DNA of 64,000 nucleotides from Acorus gramineus (Eukaryota; Streptophyta; Magnoliopsida; Acorales; Acoraceae). The stretch lies in the NCBI GenBank assembly GCA_030737835.1, contig CM060850.1, positions 20,971,615 to 21,035,614 of the forward strand. Reading direction: 5' to 3'. The position numbers and the translations under genes are program-made. Shown one piece after another: positions 24,480 to 36,358 of the stretch. The number at the start of each line of letters is the position of its first letter. Position 1 is the stretch's first letter. Below the pieces are notes generated by a model. That model was not told the DNA's origin, made no database searches, and was given only the letters and a program-made list of their open reading frames with translations.

Positions 24480-25225
24480 ATAAGTCTGACAATCCATTCG
24501 ACAGGCCTTTCGTCGACCTGGGAAACACTGGTCGACCAAACACCCGTCGAATTAACTGTCAGAATCGAAGTATGTTCTGACATTCTGCTCGACAGACCTT
24601 CTGTCGACCTGGGCTATACAGGTCGACAGAACCCTTGTCGATGCACCAAACAGAACCAAAAACATGTTCTGTCATTTACTTCGACAGACATACCGTCGAC
24701 CTGGGACATATAGATCGACAGATTCCCTGTCGAAACACCAAACAGAACCAACTCATTTCTTCCAGTGTGCTCGACAGACCTTCGGTCGACCTGGGCAGTA
24801 CAGGTCGACAGAAGCCCTGTCGATACACCAAACAGAATCAACCCATTTCTGACATTCGGCTCGACAGACCTTTTGTCGACCTGGGTTACACAGCTCGACA
24901 GAACCCATGTCGATACACCAAACAGAACCAACCCATTTTTGACATTTCGCTCGACAGACCTTTTGTCGACCTGGGTTATATAGCTCGACATAACCCCTGT
25001 CGATACACCAAACAGAACCCACTCATGTTGTCATTCTACTCGACAGACCTTCTGTCGACCTGGGTTGTATATATCGACTGAAGCCCTGTCGATAGACCAA
25101 ACAGTAGCAACCCATTTCTGACATTCGGTTCGACAGACCTTTTGTCGACCTGGGTTATATAGCTCGACATAACCCCTGTCGATACACCAAACAGAACCAA
25201 CCCATTTCTGACATTGGGCTCGATA
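24480..25225. repeat. 90-bp minisatellite with internal inverted repeats
   Basis: TCGACCTG recurs at 24513, 24604, 24696, 24786, 24876, 24966, 25055 and 25145, a strict 89-92 bp period over eight units. Each unit has CGACAGACC facing GTCGACC and a second TCGACA/TGTCGA pair, so each can fold. Because 90 is divisible by three, frames stay open on both strands; these are not genes. Confidence 0.9.
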
Positions 25226-25227
25226 AT

Positions 25228-25876
25228 TCAACAGTATACCGTATCAACATCGGATGTAGAGGCCATTTGCGCCAATTTCCTGTTATGCAGGTTTTGTACG
25301 AATCTATGACTCATTCTTTCAAACCATTTGATGTAATCCGGAACTGCATCCCATGATTGATAAACCCTGTCTCCCCTTGAAGCCACACTTAAGACGGAAT
25401 CATGCCACTGCTCCAATTGTTCCACACTACCACCATATTCTGCTTTATAGCCGGTAGAGGAGCGATTCCTTTTTGCTACTCTCTGTGGTCTAATTGGTGT
25501 CTCGGGACTGTCTGAATGTGCCCAAACTGTCGGAGTACCCTGTCAGGCATGTACGATATGCGATATGATGCCTGTAGTCCAGGAGGAGTTCATTGGTCTC
25601 AGGCCCACCAAGAAAGGGACCTCTTATGCTATCCTCATCTACATCAGAGTCAACTGGTAAAATATCTTGTCTCTCTTCTTCTTCGACCTCGTGTCCCTCT
25701 TCATCGGACATTACTACTTCATCTTCCACTTCTTCTTCTTGAGCATGTGAGACAATTGATGTTGAAGGTGCGCTTTTAGCCAACCTTTCAGATTGACGTC
25801 TTCGAAGAGAGGCGGTTTGAGGGATGCGTTGTTTGGGGGCCATCCTGCATAAGGTGGATTGAACATTGGCATTCAA
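25228..25876 (-). pseudogene. Plant mobile domain (PMD/MAIN-like) protein, broken
   Basis: Minus-strand segments 25876-25490 and 25425-25228 are in different frames. The first has a Lys/Arg-rich start (MAPKQRIPQ), a Glu/Asp-rich linker and then SIRGPFLGGPETNELLLDY and HHIAYR, matching the opening of plant mobile domain proteins. The second has SWDAVPDYIKWFERMSHRF, like the end of that domain. The central part is missing. Plant mobile domain genes are known both as host genes (MAIN, MAIL) and as passengers of Mutator-like and gypsy elements. This copy ends at the minisatellite and looks dead. Confidence 0.6.
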
Positions 25877-26841
25877 CTATAGAGCAAAAGCATTTAAAAA
25901 AAACCAATGATATTCTAGAAGGGTAAACAATGTTCATTATTAAGAAGAATCAAATTTAAGCATTATAAAAGTAATGCCCTACATATGTGACAACATAATC
26001 ATTCTAATTTCAATCAATTGAATTTTTTTTTTTTTTAAGATTAGTGAATTATAAATGGACATGAACCACCACTCAATTCATTAGTCTTGTCAACACAACA
26101 AAATATATAAATTCATCTTCATTATTGAACATAAAACCAATCCAATTCAATTACAATCCCTAAGTTTCTATGAAAAACATAGGTTCCATCCAAAATCCCC
26201 TCTATTTTTATTTATTTTTTTTAAATAACCCCTCTTTGAAATCACATGATGAAGCCTAAACACAGTCCAATTCAAATATAAACCCAAGGTTTCTATGAAA
26301 AACCCTAGGTTTCTATCCAAAACTCACACAATCCAATTTAAACATAAACCCTAGGTGCCCAATGAAAAACCCTAGTTTCTTTTTTTTGGAATAACCAATC
26401 TTTCAATCCACATTTTAGTTTTCCTAAACCCTAAAAACAAGATTTGAGCAATAATATTAACATTCAAATGATTCAAGAAGAAGTAGGAATGATGGATTAC
26501 CTACAATGTGATTTGCAGGGATGATTTTTGTTTCCTCCTGATGAATCTCCGGCGGTGTACGAGGATGAAAGAGGGATCCGATTGAGCGGCGGTGACTTTG
26601 TAGATCGGCTAAGGAGGAGGAGGAGGAGAGGGAAAGGACAAGAGGGAGAGCAGAGAGAAGAAGACGGAGAGGAGAGAGGAGAGTAGTCGGTTTTAGATAA
26701 ATAAGGGAGGTGGGGGTGGGATTAGATATTTAAATGAATGTTATAAATAGTGTGGTGGGATTAGGTATAATAAAATGAGTAGGTTGTGGGAACAGGTGGT
26801 TGGGGGGGAGAGCAAAATGGCTGGTGGGGTTAGATGCACCC
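25877..26841. other. Right arm of the Mutator-like element, non-coding
   Basis: AT-rich sequence with several short direct repeats of AACCCTAGG and TTTCTATGAAAAAC blocks (26160-26380), then a purine-rich GGAGAGAG stretch (26600-26700) and the right inverted terminal repeat. No gene is seen. Confidence 0.5.
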
Positions 26842-26850
26842 TTCATGTAA

Positions 26851-27771
26851 TAACATTTTTTTCTGTCTGATCCTGCAGGGACACAAGACTTTGTAATATC
26901 AAAATAAATCACTCATAAATAAATAAACCTTGAATTTAAGATGTAAAAATAAACTTGTTACAGCATATAAATTTAGTGTAATTTATACATAGATTTACCT
27001 CAACTCCTTGTAAACAACAAATAGGGCTTCAAATAGGGCTAGAAGAAATAAGAAAGAAATGTGTACAAAAGTCACCATATAAATATTGTTTTGGTGTGAT
27101 CAATACTTTTAATAATAATATATAATATATATACAAAGAACAGATTTATCATTGTGGAAAATATTATTCCACAATAGATAAACTATATACAAAAAATAAT
27201 ATAAAACAAATGCATATATAAATTAAATAATCGGTGCATCTTGCATTATACTTATGTTGCTAACCAACTTGGTTAAAAGTTTGCAACAACATATTTGAAT
27301 AATATCTTCAAGATGAAGTCTTTAAATTAAATTTAATATATGTATTCAGAGGATAAATAAATTGACATCAATAAAAAAACATGTAACTGATGTTCTTGAG
27401 CTGCATCAATTTATTTATTAATCAATAGACTTGTATAATAGGATATTCACAATGACTATGATGGTGTAAATATCAAATATATACAAATACAATTAAATGA
27501 TTACATCATACTCATCAGATAAGAGAACAAAGAGAGAAATAGTGATGAGATAAGATCAAAATGAAAAAAAGTTAGCATGCATGAGTGACACCTGTAAAAG
27601 CTCACGGTTTGACAAAAGAAATCAACATATACCATATGAGACACATATATAATACCGTTTATGTTGAACCAGTCTCTGCACACATCACAAAAAAATACAA
27701 ACCATTGAGTCGAATTATTCTCTCCAATTTTGTGTGGGCTTGAAAACCAAAAGCTTATTCGTGCTGATAAC
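26851..27771 (-). pseudogene. Copia 5' internal region (gag side), degraded
   Basis: The stretch lies between the Mutator-like element and the copia 5' LTR. It begins with the same GTCCTGCAGGGACA motif that ends 22721. Near 27757-27771 the minus strand reads CGTTATCAGCACGAAT directly after the LTR, in the place of the primer-binding site. No intact gag frame is visible. Confidence 0.6.
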
Positions 27772-30700
27772 GTGTTGTAAACTAAATAGAATATGAATAC
27801 ATAAGAGTATATAAACAAAACTGTCACGCCCCAGGGCCGGCCGACCCCGGGATGCGGCAGGTGTATATATGATATCAGTATAAACAAGAGTTCAATAACA
27901 TACTCACACAACAGCTAAAATGACAATACAACGACAAAAGCAGGGCTGACATGATATATACACCAAAATGCGGAAGTGAAAGACTAAATCTGTAATCAAA
28001 GCATACTACAGACTCCATACATAATCAATTGTCCTGTGAGAGCCAATATATACAAAGATATCCAAATACAACACAAACACGTGCCCAAGCACGGAATACA
28101 ATACATACAAGCAAAAGGGATGCTGATAGCCTATGATACTCGCGGGACGTGGCGCTACTCCGCTACTGATGAAATCCCTCGGGGAGCTCCTCCTCCAGAT
28201 CCGACTCAGATGACACTGGAGAAAAATATTATGCGAGGGGTGAGCCACACGCTCAGTGAACAGCAGGACCCATGCCCCACAATTCATATTAACCACAACC
28301 AGATAATCTTAATTCACAAACTCATTAATAAAAGCCACAAAATGGCAACAACCAAACGAACCAGTGGGTTGCTACCGCCAACCCACCACACCCTCACCCT
28401 CACCCTCAAAGGGTGACCAAGGATATTGGGACTAACTACACAAAACCAGCGGGTCGCTACCGCCAACCCGCTACACCCTCACCCTCACCCTTAATGGGTG
28501 ACCAAGGATATTGGGACTTACAATCCAGTGGGTCGCTACATCGCCGGCCCACCGCATCCCTCACCCTCACCCCTCAATATGGTGACATAGGATATTGGGA
28601 CTGACTAGGCTGATGGTCGCCCTTGGTCCACCGATAGTCTCTCCCCACTCCGTAGGCCGTTTGGCCACTCCCACATTCAGCACAGTCCTTCTACCAAATC
28701 AGGAGGCGCCTACTGATGGGAGCCCCTGCACGGGACGACCTTTCCAACGCCGGGGTAGTCTCTACACGGATCCAACGAAGGGAACAGAACAGCCTATCCA
28801 TCGCATATGATCCACTCGGATCCGCAGACAACACATCCTAACAACTCTAATGTCCTGAATTCCTCAGAATTCCACCAGGGCGCATAACTAAGATGCGGGG
28901 AACATGCATAATAACAATAAAGAGGTTGGAATATTAACGGGGAAAGAAATCCTTGGGAGGGCAGCGTGAGGTCTCGATATAGGACATCCCGACAACCAAA
29001 CAAGGAACACGGAGTACCCTAGCCCGGGTCTCACCGCTGTCCGCGCAAGGCCCCTCCCCTATAATATTCACTAACACAGGCTAATAATCACATGCTCGCA
29101 TTTTATTTAAATAAATTAAACTAAATGGGAACATGCATCGGTCGGGCTTCCTAGCATGGAAACATGATAACAGGGTGCATGATTCTTATACGGGTCCTAA
29201 GGGTACAAGTCCCTAGCATACAAAGTCTAGGGTGGCATGCATACTACACATTATCATGCTTACACGGTTTTCATATGAAACAGGTTAATATCTACTATGG
29301 TGCCCCAGGGGAGGACGGTACACGCCCAAGTGCATGTAACGCCTCCCTACTGGGTTGGATCGTCCCACTCACCGGAGATCGGGTCGTCGCGCGACCGTCC
29401 GTCAAGATCTGCAAGACAGGGTATCAACTTGGTGAGTAAAATCCACAAATACCCCAAAATACATTAAAAATACTCTAAAAATACCCAACACTCGGGCAAA
29501 CGTACATACGGCCTGTACGCACACTAGCTCGAGCACTCCGGCTCAGTCCCGCACCACCGGCAACCACCCGCACGGCCACCCACCCTCGGATGCGCCGCCG
29601 CGCCTCAGCCCGCGTACCCAGGCGCACCGCCGGGCCCCTGCCCGCACGCCTGGACCCGCAGCCGAGCCACCCGGGTGCACCGCGCGCCCACTGCGCCCCG
29701 CCGCAGCAACCCGCGCGCACCCCACACGCCCCCGCGCGCACCACGCGAGCACACCGCACGCCCCGCGCGCCCAGCGCCTCGCCCCTCGCGCACCCCGCGC
29801 GCACCACCAGCTCCGTCCCGCGCGCACTCCGCGCGCACCACCAGCCTCTACCCGCGCGCACGCCTGCGCCTCTGCCCTCCTTACCACGCGCACGCCTGCG
29901 CCTCTGCCCTCCTTACCACGCGCACGCCTGCGCCTCAGCCCAGCGCCCCGCGCACATACTCCTCTGCAGCGCCCAGCGCTCAGCACCCTCGCCCAGCACC
30001 CGGTATCCGCGACCCAGCGCCCGACGCTCACCGCCTAGCACCCGGGACCCTCACCCAGCGCCCACGCGCACGCCCACACAACACGCGCCCAGCGCGCCTG
30101 CCAGCCGGCCCGCGCTGCTGCCCGCGCTGCCTGCCTGCGCGCATCGTCGAGTGGCCCGAGCACCGCTCGCCTGCACGCCCGGCACTGCCCGCCTGATGCC
30201 CGAGCACCTCCTACCCAGCACGCCTGCGCGCCTAGCCTGCCTGCCCGGCCTGCCAGCACGCACAGCCCAGCCAGCCTACCCCGCACGCCTAGCCCTGCCG
30301 GCCCTACCCAGCGCGCCCAGCACGCCCGCAGCACCACCCGAGCGCACGCCGCGCGCACGCCTACGCGCACACACTCGCGCGCCCGGCCACCTGGTGCGCC
30401 TGCCTGCTGCGCCCGCTGCCAACTCACCCGGGACTGCTAGCCTCCCTGCCCGAGCTCCTCTACCACCAACCACCGGCCACCCCAAGGCCTCCGACCACCA
30501 CCCACAGCCCTCCGACGGCCACCCACCGCCGCCGACCACCACCCAACCTCAAATCCACCCTCCTAACATACATCTAAGCATGAAAAGAGAGGGAAAAGGG
30601 CTTACCAAGGGGAGGAAGAGATGTTCGGTTGCTCTCTGCGCACCGAAACCTTTCCCCAAGGGCCTCCACCGCCGGGATCTCCCTTGGCCCTCGAAATGGC

Positions 30701-31448
30701 CCAAAACAGAGGAGAAAAGAGAGGGGGAGAAGGGGCAAAACTCGCCGGAATCCGGATTTGAAAGCACCGGGGTGTAGATCGGGACCCGATCTACACTTTC
30801 TATGCTTTAAGTTTTTGGGTTTGAGGACTCTAGGGGGCTCAAATCAAAGAAAAGGAGAGAGGGGAGAGAGGAAATTCATTTGGAAGGGATGATGAATAGT
30901 GCATGACATTTCTCACCCCTCTTATATAAAGTCAACTCACTTAAAAACCCGGATACGCCCCGGAACTGCGAAATTCCGGAAACGTTGCCGGAATTCGATG
31001 AAATTTTTGTGAGATGCCTAAAATGGCACCAGGACACCAAATATGCAGTTAGATTTCCAATCGGAGTCCTCTAACTCAGGACGATAGCTAACAGTCCAAA
31101 AATTAGCGGTTCCGATCGAAAACCGAAAAAAAACAAAAACTGCCAGAACGCTCCAACGGTTACCAGCAGGATAAAAGTGACACATATATAAACAAAACAC
31201 ACAAGTATATAGAGAAGAGAAGTAGAGAGAGATTTTTATTCTTCTTGTGTTGGTTATAGAATACAAGGCAATACCCTTCTATTTATAGGGTACCAAAGGT
31301 TGGGAGTTACAAGCTAAAGAGGTGAAGGGGTAGTTAGTGAGGTGATTAATATAGGAGGGTTATGGATTTAAAAGAGGGGGTTATGGAGTTGAAGAGTGGG
31401 AGAGGTTATGGGTAAGAGAAGTGGTGGTTATCCACCATATTCACAACA
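27772..31448 (-). repeat. Copia 5' LTR, split by solo LTR B
   Basis: Bases 27772-27821 and 31194-31448 together match the other LTR at 14919-15241. The two copies differ by a modest number of substitutions and small indels by eye, which would allow dating once aligned. The outer tip ACAACA is followed by the element's target duplication. Confidence 0.88.
27822..31193. mobile_element. Solo LTR B (TGTCACGCC family) nested in the copia LTR
   Basis: The uninterrupted copia LTR at 14950 gives the empty site. The insert begins TGTCACGCCCCAGGG and is flanked by AAAAC on both sides (27817-27821 and 31194-31198); placing the end one base later gives a 4-bp duplication and CA tip. It shares with copies A and C the CCCTCA blocks, the GGTCGGGCTTCCTAGCATG segment, an extreme GC tract (29570-30540) and the same tail. 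Confidence 0.85.
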
Positions 31449-31453
31449 ATAAC

Positions 31454-31554
31454 ATAGTTTTAGGGTGTTTTATTTTTTTAAAAAATAGTAAACACTATCT
31501 AATGAGATATATGTTTTGATAAAAATGCATATCGCTCCATTTCGAATTAATACC
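31454..31554. repeat. Left part of a foldback MITE split by solo LTR C
   Basis: This sequence continues at 35150 if LTR C is removed, and its inverse matches 48967-49110 in another copy of the family. It contains the blocks TATCTAATGAGATATATG and CGCTCCATTTCGAATT. Confidence 0.6.
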
Positions 31555-34500
31555 TGTCACGCCCCAGGGCGGCCGTCCCCGGGACGCAGCAAGTGTATAT
31601 ATAATATCAGAATCTACACAGGAGGTCAATAATATATCATACACAAACAACTAGAATGACACACATGCAACAAAGGGGCTGACATGATATATACACCAAA
31701 TGCGGAAGCAAAAGACTGAATCTGTAAATAAACATTCTACAGACTCGATACTCAATCATCTGTCCTGTGAGAGCCAATATACACAAATACAACTGAACAT
31801 ATACAAACACGTGCCAAGCACGGAAATCAAATACATACAGTCAAGAAGGGATGCTGATAACCTCTGGCACTCGCGGAACGTGGCGCTGCTCCGCTACTGA
31901 AGGAATCCCTCGGAAAGCTCCAACTGCTGCTCCGGCTCTAGCTCAGGCTCAGTGACCACTAGGGAAAAACATATGCGAGGGGTGAGCCACACGCTCAGTG
32001 AACAGCACAACTCATGCATCACAGACAATATTTACCACAATTCAATTATTTATCCAACCTCCAAGACATAACAACATAATCCAGTGGTTCGTACCTCGCC
32101 GAACCACCACACCCTCACCCTCACCCATCAATGGGTGACATAGGCTATTGGGACTGATAATCATCCATTCACAAATCCAGTAGGTCGCTCATCGCCAACC
32201 CACTACACCCTCACCCTCACCCATCAATGGGTGACATAGGATTTTGGGACTGACTAGGCTGTTGGTCACCCTTGGTCCACCGATAGTCTCTCCTCCACTC
32301 CGTAGGCCGCTTGGTTTTCACCCACAACTTCGGCCCAGTCCGAAACCAAATCAGGAGGCGCCTACTGATGGGAACCCTTGGAAGGGACGACCTTTCTAAC
32401 GCTGGGGCAGCCTCTACCGGATCCAACGAGGGGGACAGAACAGCCCATCCATACGCATATGATCCACTCGGATCCACCGACAACACATCTCTACAACTCA
32501 AATGTCATGAACTCTTCAGAGTTCCTCCAGGGCGCATAACCACGATGCGGGGAAATAAGTACAATAAAAGCAAGGTTGTAATATCATTGGGGGAAAGAAC
32601 TCGGGAGGGCGGCGTGAGTTCCCGATATAGGATACCCCGACAACCAAACAAGGAACACGGAGTACCCTAACCCGGGTCTCACCGCTGTCCTCGCAAGGCC
32701 CCTCCCCTATAATATTCACTAATATGCTAATAATCGTACCAATCATACAACATTACATATAATATTATTGGGACTTGAAACCTTGGGAGGGCAGCATGAG
32801 GTCCCGATACAGGACGTCCCGACAACCAAACAAGGAACACGGAGTACCCTAACACGGGTCTCAATGTTGACCTCGCAAGGCTCCTCCCTATAATATTTTC
32901 TAAGGCATGCGATTTAACATACACTAGCATTTAATTTAATAAATAAACTAGTAGGACGCATGCATAGGCCGAGGTTTCCTAGCATGAAAACAGGGGGACA
33001 TGGTGCATGGCTCTCACACCTATCCTATGGGTGTAAGTCCCTAACATAAAAGCCTAGGGTAGCATGCATTCTGTATTTAAAATCATGCTCACATGCAATA
33101 CATATTACTACAGGTTAAATATAATCCACGGTGCCCCAGGAGAGGTCGGTATACGCCCAAGTGCGTATAACGCCTCTCTACTGGGTTGGATTGTCCCACT
33201 CACCGGTATCTGGGTCGTCGCGCGACCATCCGTCCAGATCTGCAAGACAGACATTCAATATGGTGAGAACAAAACATAAATACTCTAAAATACCCAAACA
33301 TACAAAAACCCACAACTAAACACCTAACACACGGGCAAACGTGCATACGACCCGCACGCACGCTAGTATGCACGCTAGCCCGAGCATCCCCGGCAACCAC
33401 CCGCACGGCCGCCCGACCGCCCGGGTGCACCGCCGCGCCTCAGCCAACGCACCCCGCGCACCGCCGGACCTCCCGGGTGCACCGCGCGCCCCCTGCGCCC
33501 CAGCGCAGCCGCCCGTGCACACCCCGCACGCCTCGCGCTGGCCCGCGAGCACCCCGCACGCCCCGCGCGCAGCGCCTCGCCCCGCGCGCACCCCGCGCGC
33601 ACCACCTCGCCCCGCGCGCACCACCTCGCTCCGCGCGCACCCCGCGCGCACCACCTGCCTCTACCCGCTCGCACTCCGCGCGCACCGCCAGCTCCCACAC
33701 CGCACGCACGCCTGCCTCTACCCAGCGCCCCGCGCGCACGCCCCACAGCGGTGCCCAGCGCCCAGCGCCCCAGCGCCCAGCACCCTCGGCCAGCACCCGG
33801 TACCCGAGACCCAGCGCCCAGCGCTCTGCGCCCAGCACCCGGGACCCTCACCTAGCGCCCACGCGCACGCCCGCGCAACACGCGCCTAGCGCGCCTGGCA
33901 GTACGCGCCCAGCGCGCCTGCCAGCCTGCCCACGCTGCTGCCCGCGTTGCCTGCCTGCGCGCGTCGCCGAGTGGCCCGAGCACCGCTCGCCTGCACGCCC
34001 GGGGCACTGCCCGCCTGATGCCCGAGCGCCCCTGCCCTGCTCGCCTGCACGCCCTGCCTGCTCGCCCGGCCTGCCAGCGCGCACAGCCCAGCTAGCCTGC
34101 ACCGCACACTTCCCTCTGCACCCCCCGAGCGCACACCCGCGCGCGCGCGCTCGCGCGCCCAGCAAACTGGTGCACCTGCTCCCAGCCTACCCGAGCTAGC
34201 CCTGCCAGCCTGCCCAGCGCGCACGCCCAGCCCTGCTGGCCTCCAGCGCCAGCCGAGCGCCCGCACGCCCAGCCCTGCTGGCCCCCAGCACCGCCCGAGC
34301 GCACGCCCGCGCGCGCCCGCGCCAACCACTGCGCCTGCACCACCCTGCGCTGCTGCCCTGCCCGAGACAGCAGCCCGCCAGCCCGAGCTGCACGCCTGCC
34401 AGCCCGAGCTCCTCTACCACCCACCTCCGACCACCACCACAGCCTCCGACCGCCTCCCACAGCCCTCCGACGGCCACCCACCGCCGCCAACCTCCACCCA

Positions 34501-35149
34501 ACCCCATTTCCACCCTCCTAGCATACATCTAAGCAAGAAAGAGAGGAAAAAGAGGCTTACCGAGGGGAAGAAGGGAAGTCCGGTTGCTCTCCGCGCACCG
34601 AAACCTTTCCCAAAGGGCTTCCAACGCCCGGATCTACTCCCACCTCCGAAATGGGCCAAATCGGGGAGAAGAGAGGGCGGACGGAGGGGTAAAACTCGCC
34701 GGAATCGAGATTTGAAACCACCGGGGTGTAGATCGGGACCCGATCTACACTTCCTAGGTTTTAGGTTTTAAGCTTTGAGGGGTCTAGGGGGCTCAAAAGT
34801 GAGAAAAGGAGAGAGGGGAGAGAAAAAATCAAGTTGGTAGGGATGATGAATAGTAATCCGAAAATTAGATCTCAACTCTTATATAGTGTGCGACTTAAAA
34901 ACCCGGATACGCCCCGGAACTGTGAAATTTCGGGAACGTTACCAGAATTCGATGAAATTTTCGTGAGAGGCCTAAAATGGCACCAGGACACCAAATATGC
35001 AGTTAGATTTCCAATCGGAGTCCTCTAGCTTAGGACGATGGCTAACAGTCCAAAAATTAGCGGTACCGATCGAAAATCGAAAAAAAAATGAAAAACTGCG
35101 AGAATGCTCCAACGGTTACCAGCAGGCTAAAAGTGACATATATATAACA
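31555..35149. mobile_element. Solo LTR C (TGTCACGCC family)
   Basis: It starts TGTCACGCCCCAGGG and ends TATATAACA. The flanks are ATACC (31550-31554) and AAACC (35150-35154), a 4 of 5 match for a target duplication. It is 3.6 kb, longer than A and B partly because a block of about 170 bp (near 32580-32730) is repeated at about 32760-32910. Its GC tract spans about 33340-34500. No protein-coding domain is present. Confidence 0.8.
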
Positions 35150-35465
35150 AAACCCATTTTTAGTAAGTGTAAGAAAAATTTAGTGAGATATATACATCAT
35201 CTAACGAGGTATATACTTTGCTGAATCTGTAACGAGGTATATAGAACTGTGTTTTGGACTGAAAACAAAACTCATGAGTGTAGCAACACTAAAAAAAAAT
35301 ACAATGTTTAATTAAAAATGGGTTTATTCAACTTGAAATAGAGCAATATACACTTTTATCAAAGTATATCATATTTACTATTTAAAAAATAAATAAAAAC
35401 ACTTGAGGTTTGAATTTTGATTGATGAATGTGACTAAGTGTATCATTTTTCAATTAAAAATGATA
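35150..35465. repeat. Right part of the split foldback MITE
   Basis: Bases 35150-35300 complete one arm started at 31454. Bases 35310-35460 carry an inverted second arm (AAAAATGGGTTTATTCAAC facing AAACCCATTTTT). The family also occurs at 46055-46151 joined to 48967-49150. Confidence 0.6.
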
Positions 35466-35571
35466 AGCCGGACCAGCACAATGTTTACAAACATTGTACT
35501 TGCCCCCATTAAATTAAAACCTAACCCCCATGGGAAAAGAAAAAAAATAACGGGCAGCTTAAAAAAAGGAA
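35466..35571. other. Short AT-rich spacer, nothing seen
   Basis: AT-rich spacer between two foldback repeats; no feature supported. Confidence 0.4.
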
Positions 35572-36358
35572 GATGAAAATGTTACGTAAAGTTCCATTTT
35601 TAGCCACAATTTTAGTTTAAATGTGTTTTGAATTTTTTAAAAATAGTATACTTCATTAAATGAGTTACATGCTTAAATAAAAAGATGAAGCATATACTTT
35701 AATGAATTGCATGAATACATTTATAGAAAATTAAAAAATTCTATCGCAGCATATATCTTATTAAAATGAGTATATGTTCCATTAATTTTTTATCAACGCA
35801 TATGAGACTGGAATTAGATCTGAAAAAACCATATGTGTAACAGCACTAAAAAAATCGTGGGATTGGTCGATTGGGATTTGGGACCCCTCATCTTCAAGCA
35901 AAGTCAGCAGATGCATGGATCACTTACGGACGAATGGATGGTTTATTTCTTATTAACATAAGTTGTTTTATTTTGAAAAAAATGTTTATGTTTTGATAAA
36001 TATATGATAAGAATAGATTTTTAAAATTTTTTAATAAATTTATTTATTTTTTATGACCTCATTTATAAAAATTTCTAGAGCCGCCACTGGTTACACCCAG
36101 ATTCATTTCCAGCACCAATTCTAGTCTTATATGCGTTGATAGAATATGAACGGTGTATGTGCTCATGTTAACAAGGTATATGCTTCGAAATAATTTTTTT
36201 ACATTTTTTATAAATGCATCCATACAATTCATTGGAGTATATGATTCATCTTTTATAAAAACATATGCCTCATTAGATGAGATATACTATTTTTAAAAAT
36301 TCAAAACATACGTAGACTGGGATTGAGGCTGGAAATGAGGTTATACGTAACATTATCC
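35572..36358. mobile_element. Foldback element, ACGTAACATT family, copy 1
   Basis: Two arms of about 270 bp (35572-35850 and 36085-36358) are inverted copies of each other, with tips AATGTTACGTA and TACGTAACATT. The same arms form the compact element at 45414-45966. The 235-bp middle carries CTAGAGCCGCCACTGG, resembling a hAT terminus, and may be a later insert. Confidence 0.65.

Larger units (their letters stand above)
22722..26841. mobile_element. Mutator-like element, 4.1 kb, carrying host-like gene pieces
   Basis: The inverted ends begin GGGTGCGTCTAACCCC on the left and, inverted, GGGTGCATCTAACCCC on the right, and stay similar through CACCAGCCATTTTGC and a C-run. A perfect 9-bp target duplication, TTCATGTAA, flanks it (22713-22721 and 26842-26850), as is normal for the Mutator superfamily. 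It contains an OTU-like protease segment on the plus strand, a 90-bp minisatellite and a plant-mobile-domain pseudogene on the minus strand, but no recognisable MuDR transposase. It is thus a non-autonomous, gene-carrying element inside the copia internal region. Confidence 0.92.
14919..31448 (-). mobile_element. Ty1/copia retrotransposon with three nested insertions
   Basis: The element is bounded by a 5-bp target duplication, ATAAC (14914-14918 and 31449-31453). It has matching LTRs at both ends that start TGTTGTAAAC and end TTCACAACA. The order on the minus strand is LTR, primer-binding region (near 27757-27771), gag region, protease/integrase, reverse transcriptase, RNase H, polypurine tract (near 15242-15252), LTR. 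Solo LTR A, a Mutator-like element and solo LTR B interrupt it. Without these it is about 6 kb, a normal copia size. Reading frames are broken, so it is not autonomous. Confidence 0.92.

Noticed and set aside
24614-25081. Repetitive proteins of 125-148 residues on both strands
   Set aside because: A 90-bp period keeps frames open by arithmetic; the frames exist equally on both strands.
24480-25225. CRISPR-like array
   Set aside because: Units are adjacent 90-bp tandem repeats with no unique spacers, in plant DNA.
27501-27911. 136-residue minus-strand open frame
   Set aside because: It crosses the copia primer-binding site, LTR edge and the start of solo LTR B, so it cannot be one gene.
29475-30777. 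395-residue open frame and its shadows in solo LTR B
   Set aside because: The same low-complexity tract; its residue pattern follows the CGCGCGCACC repeat rather than a conserved protein.
33341-34530. 240-residue and shorter open frames in solo LTR C
   Set aside because: Equivalent tract in the third copy, with no conserved frame between copies.
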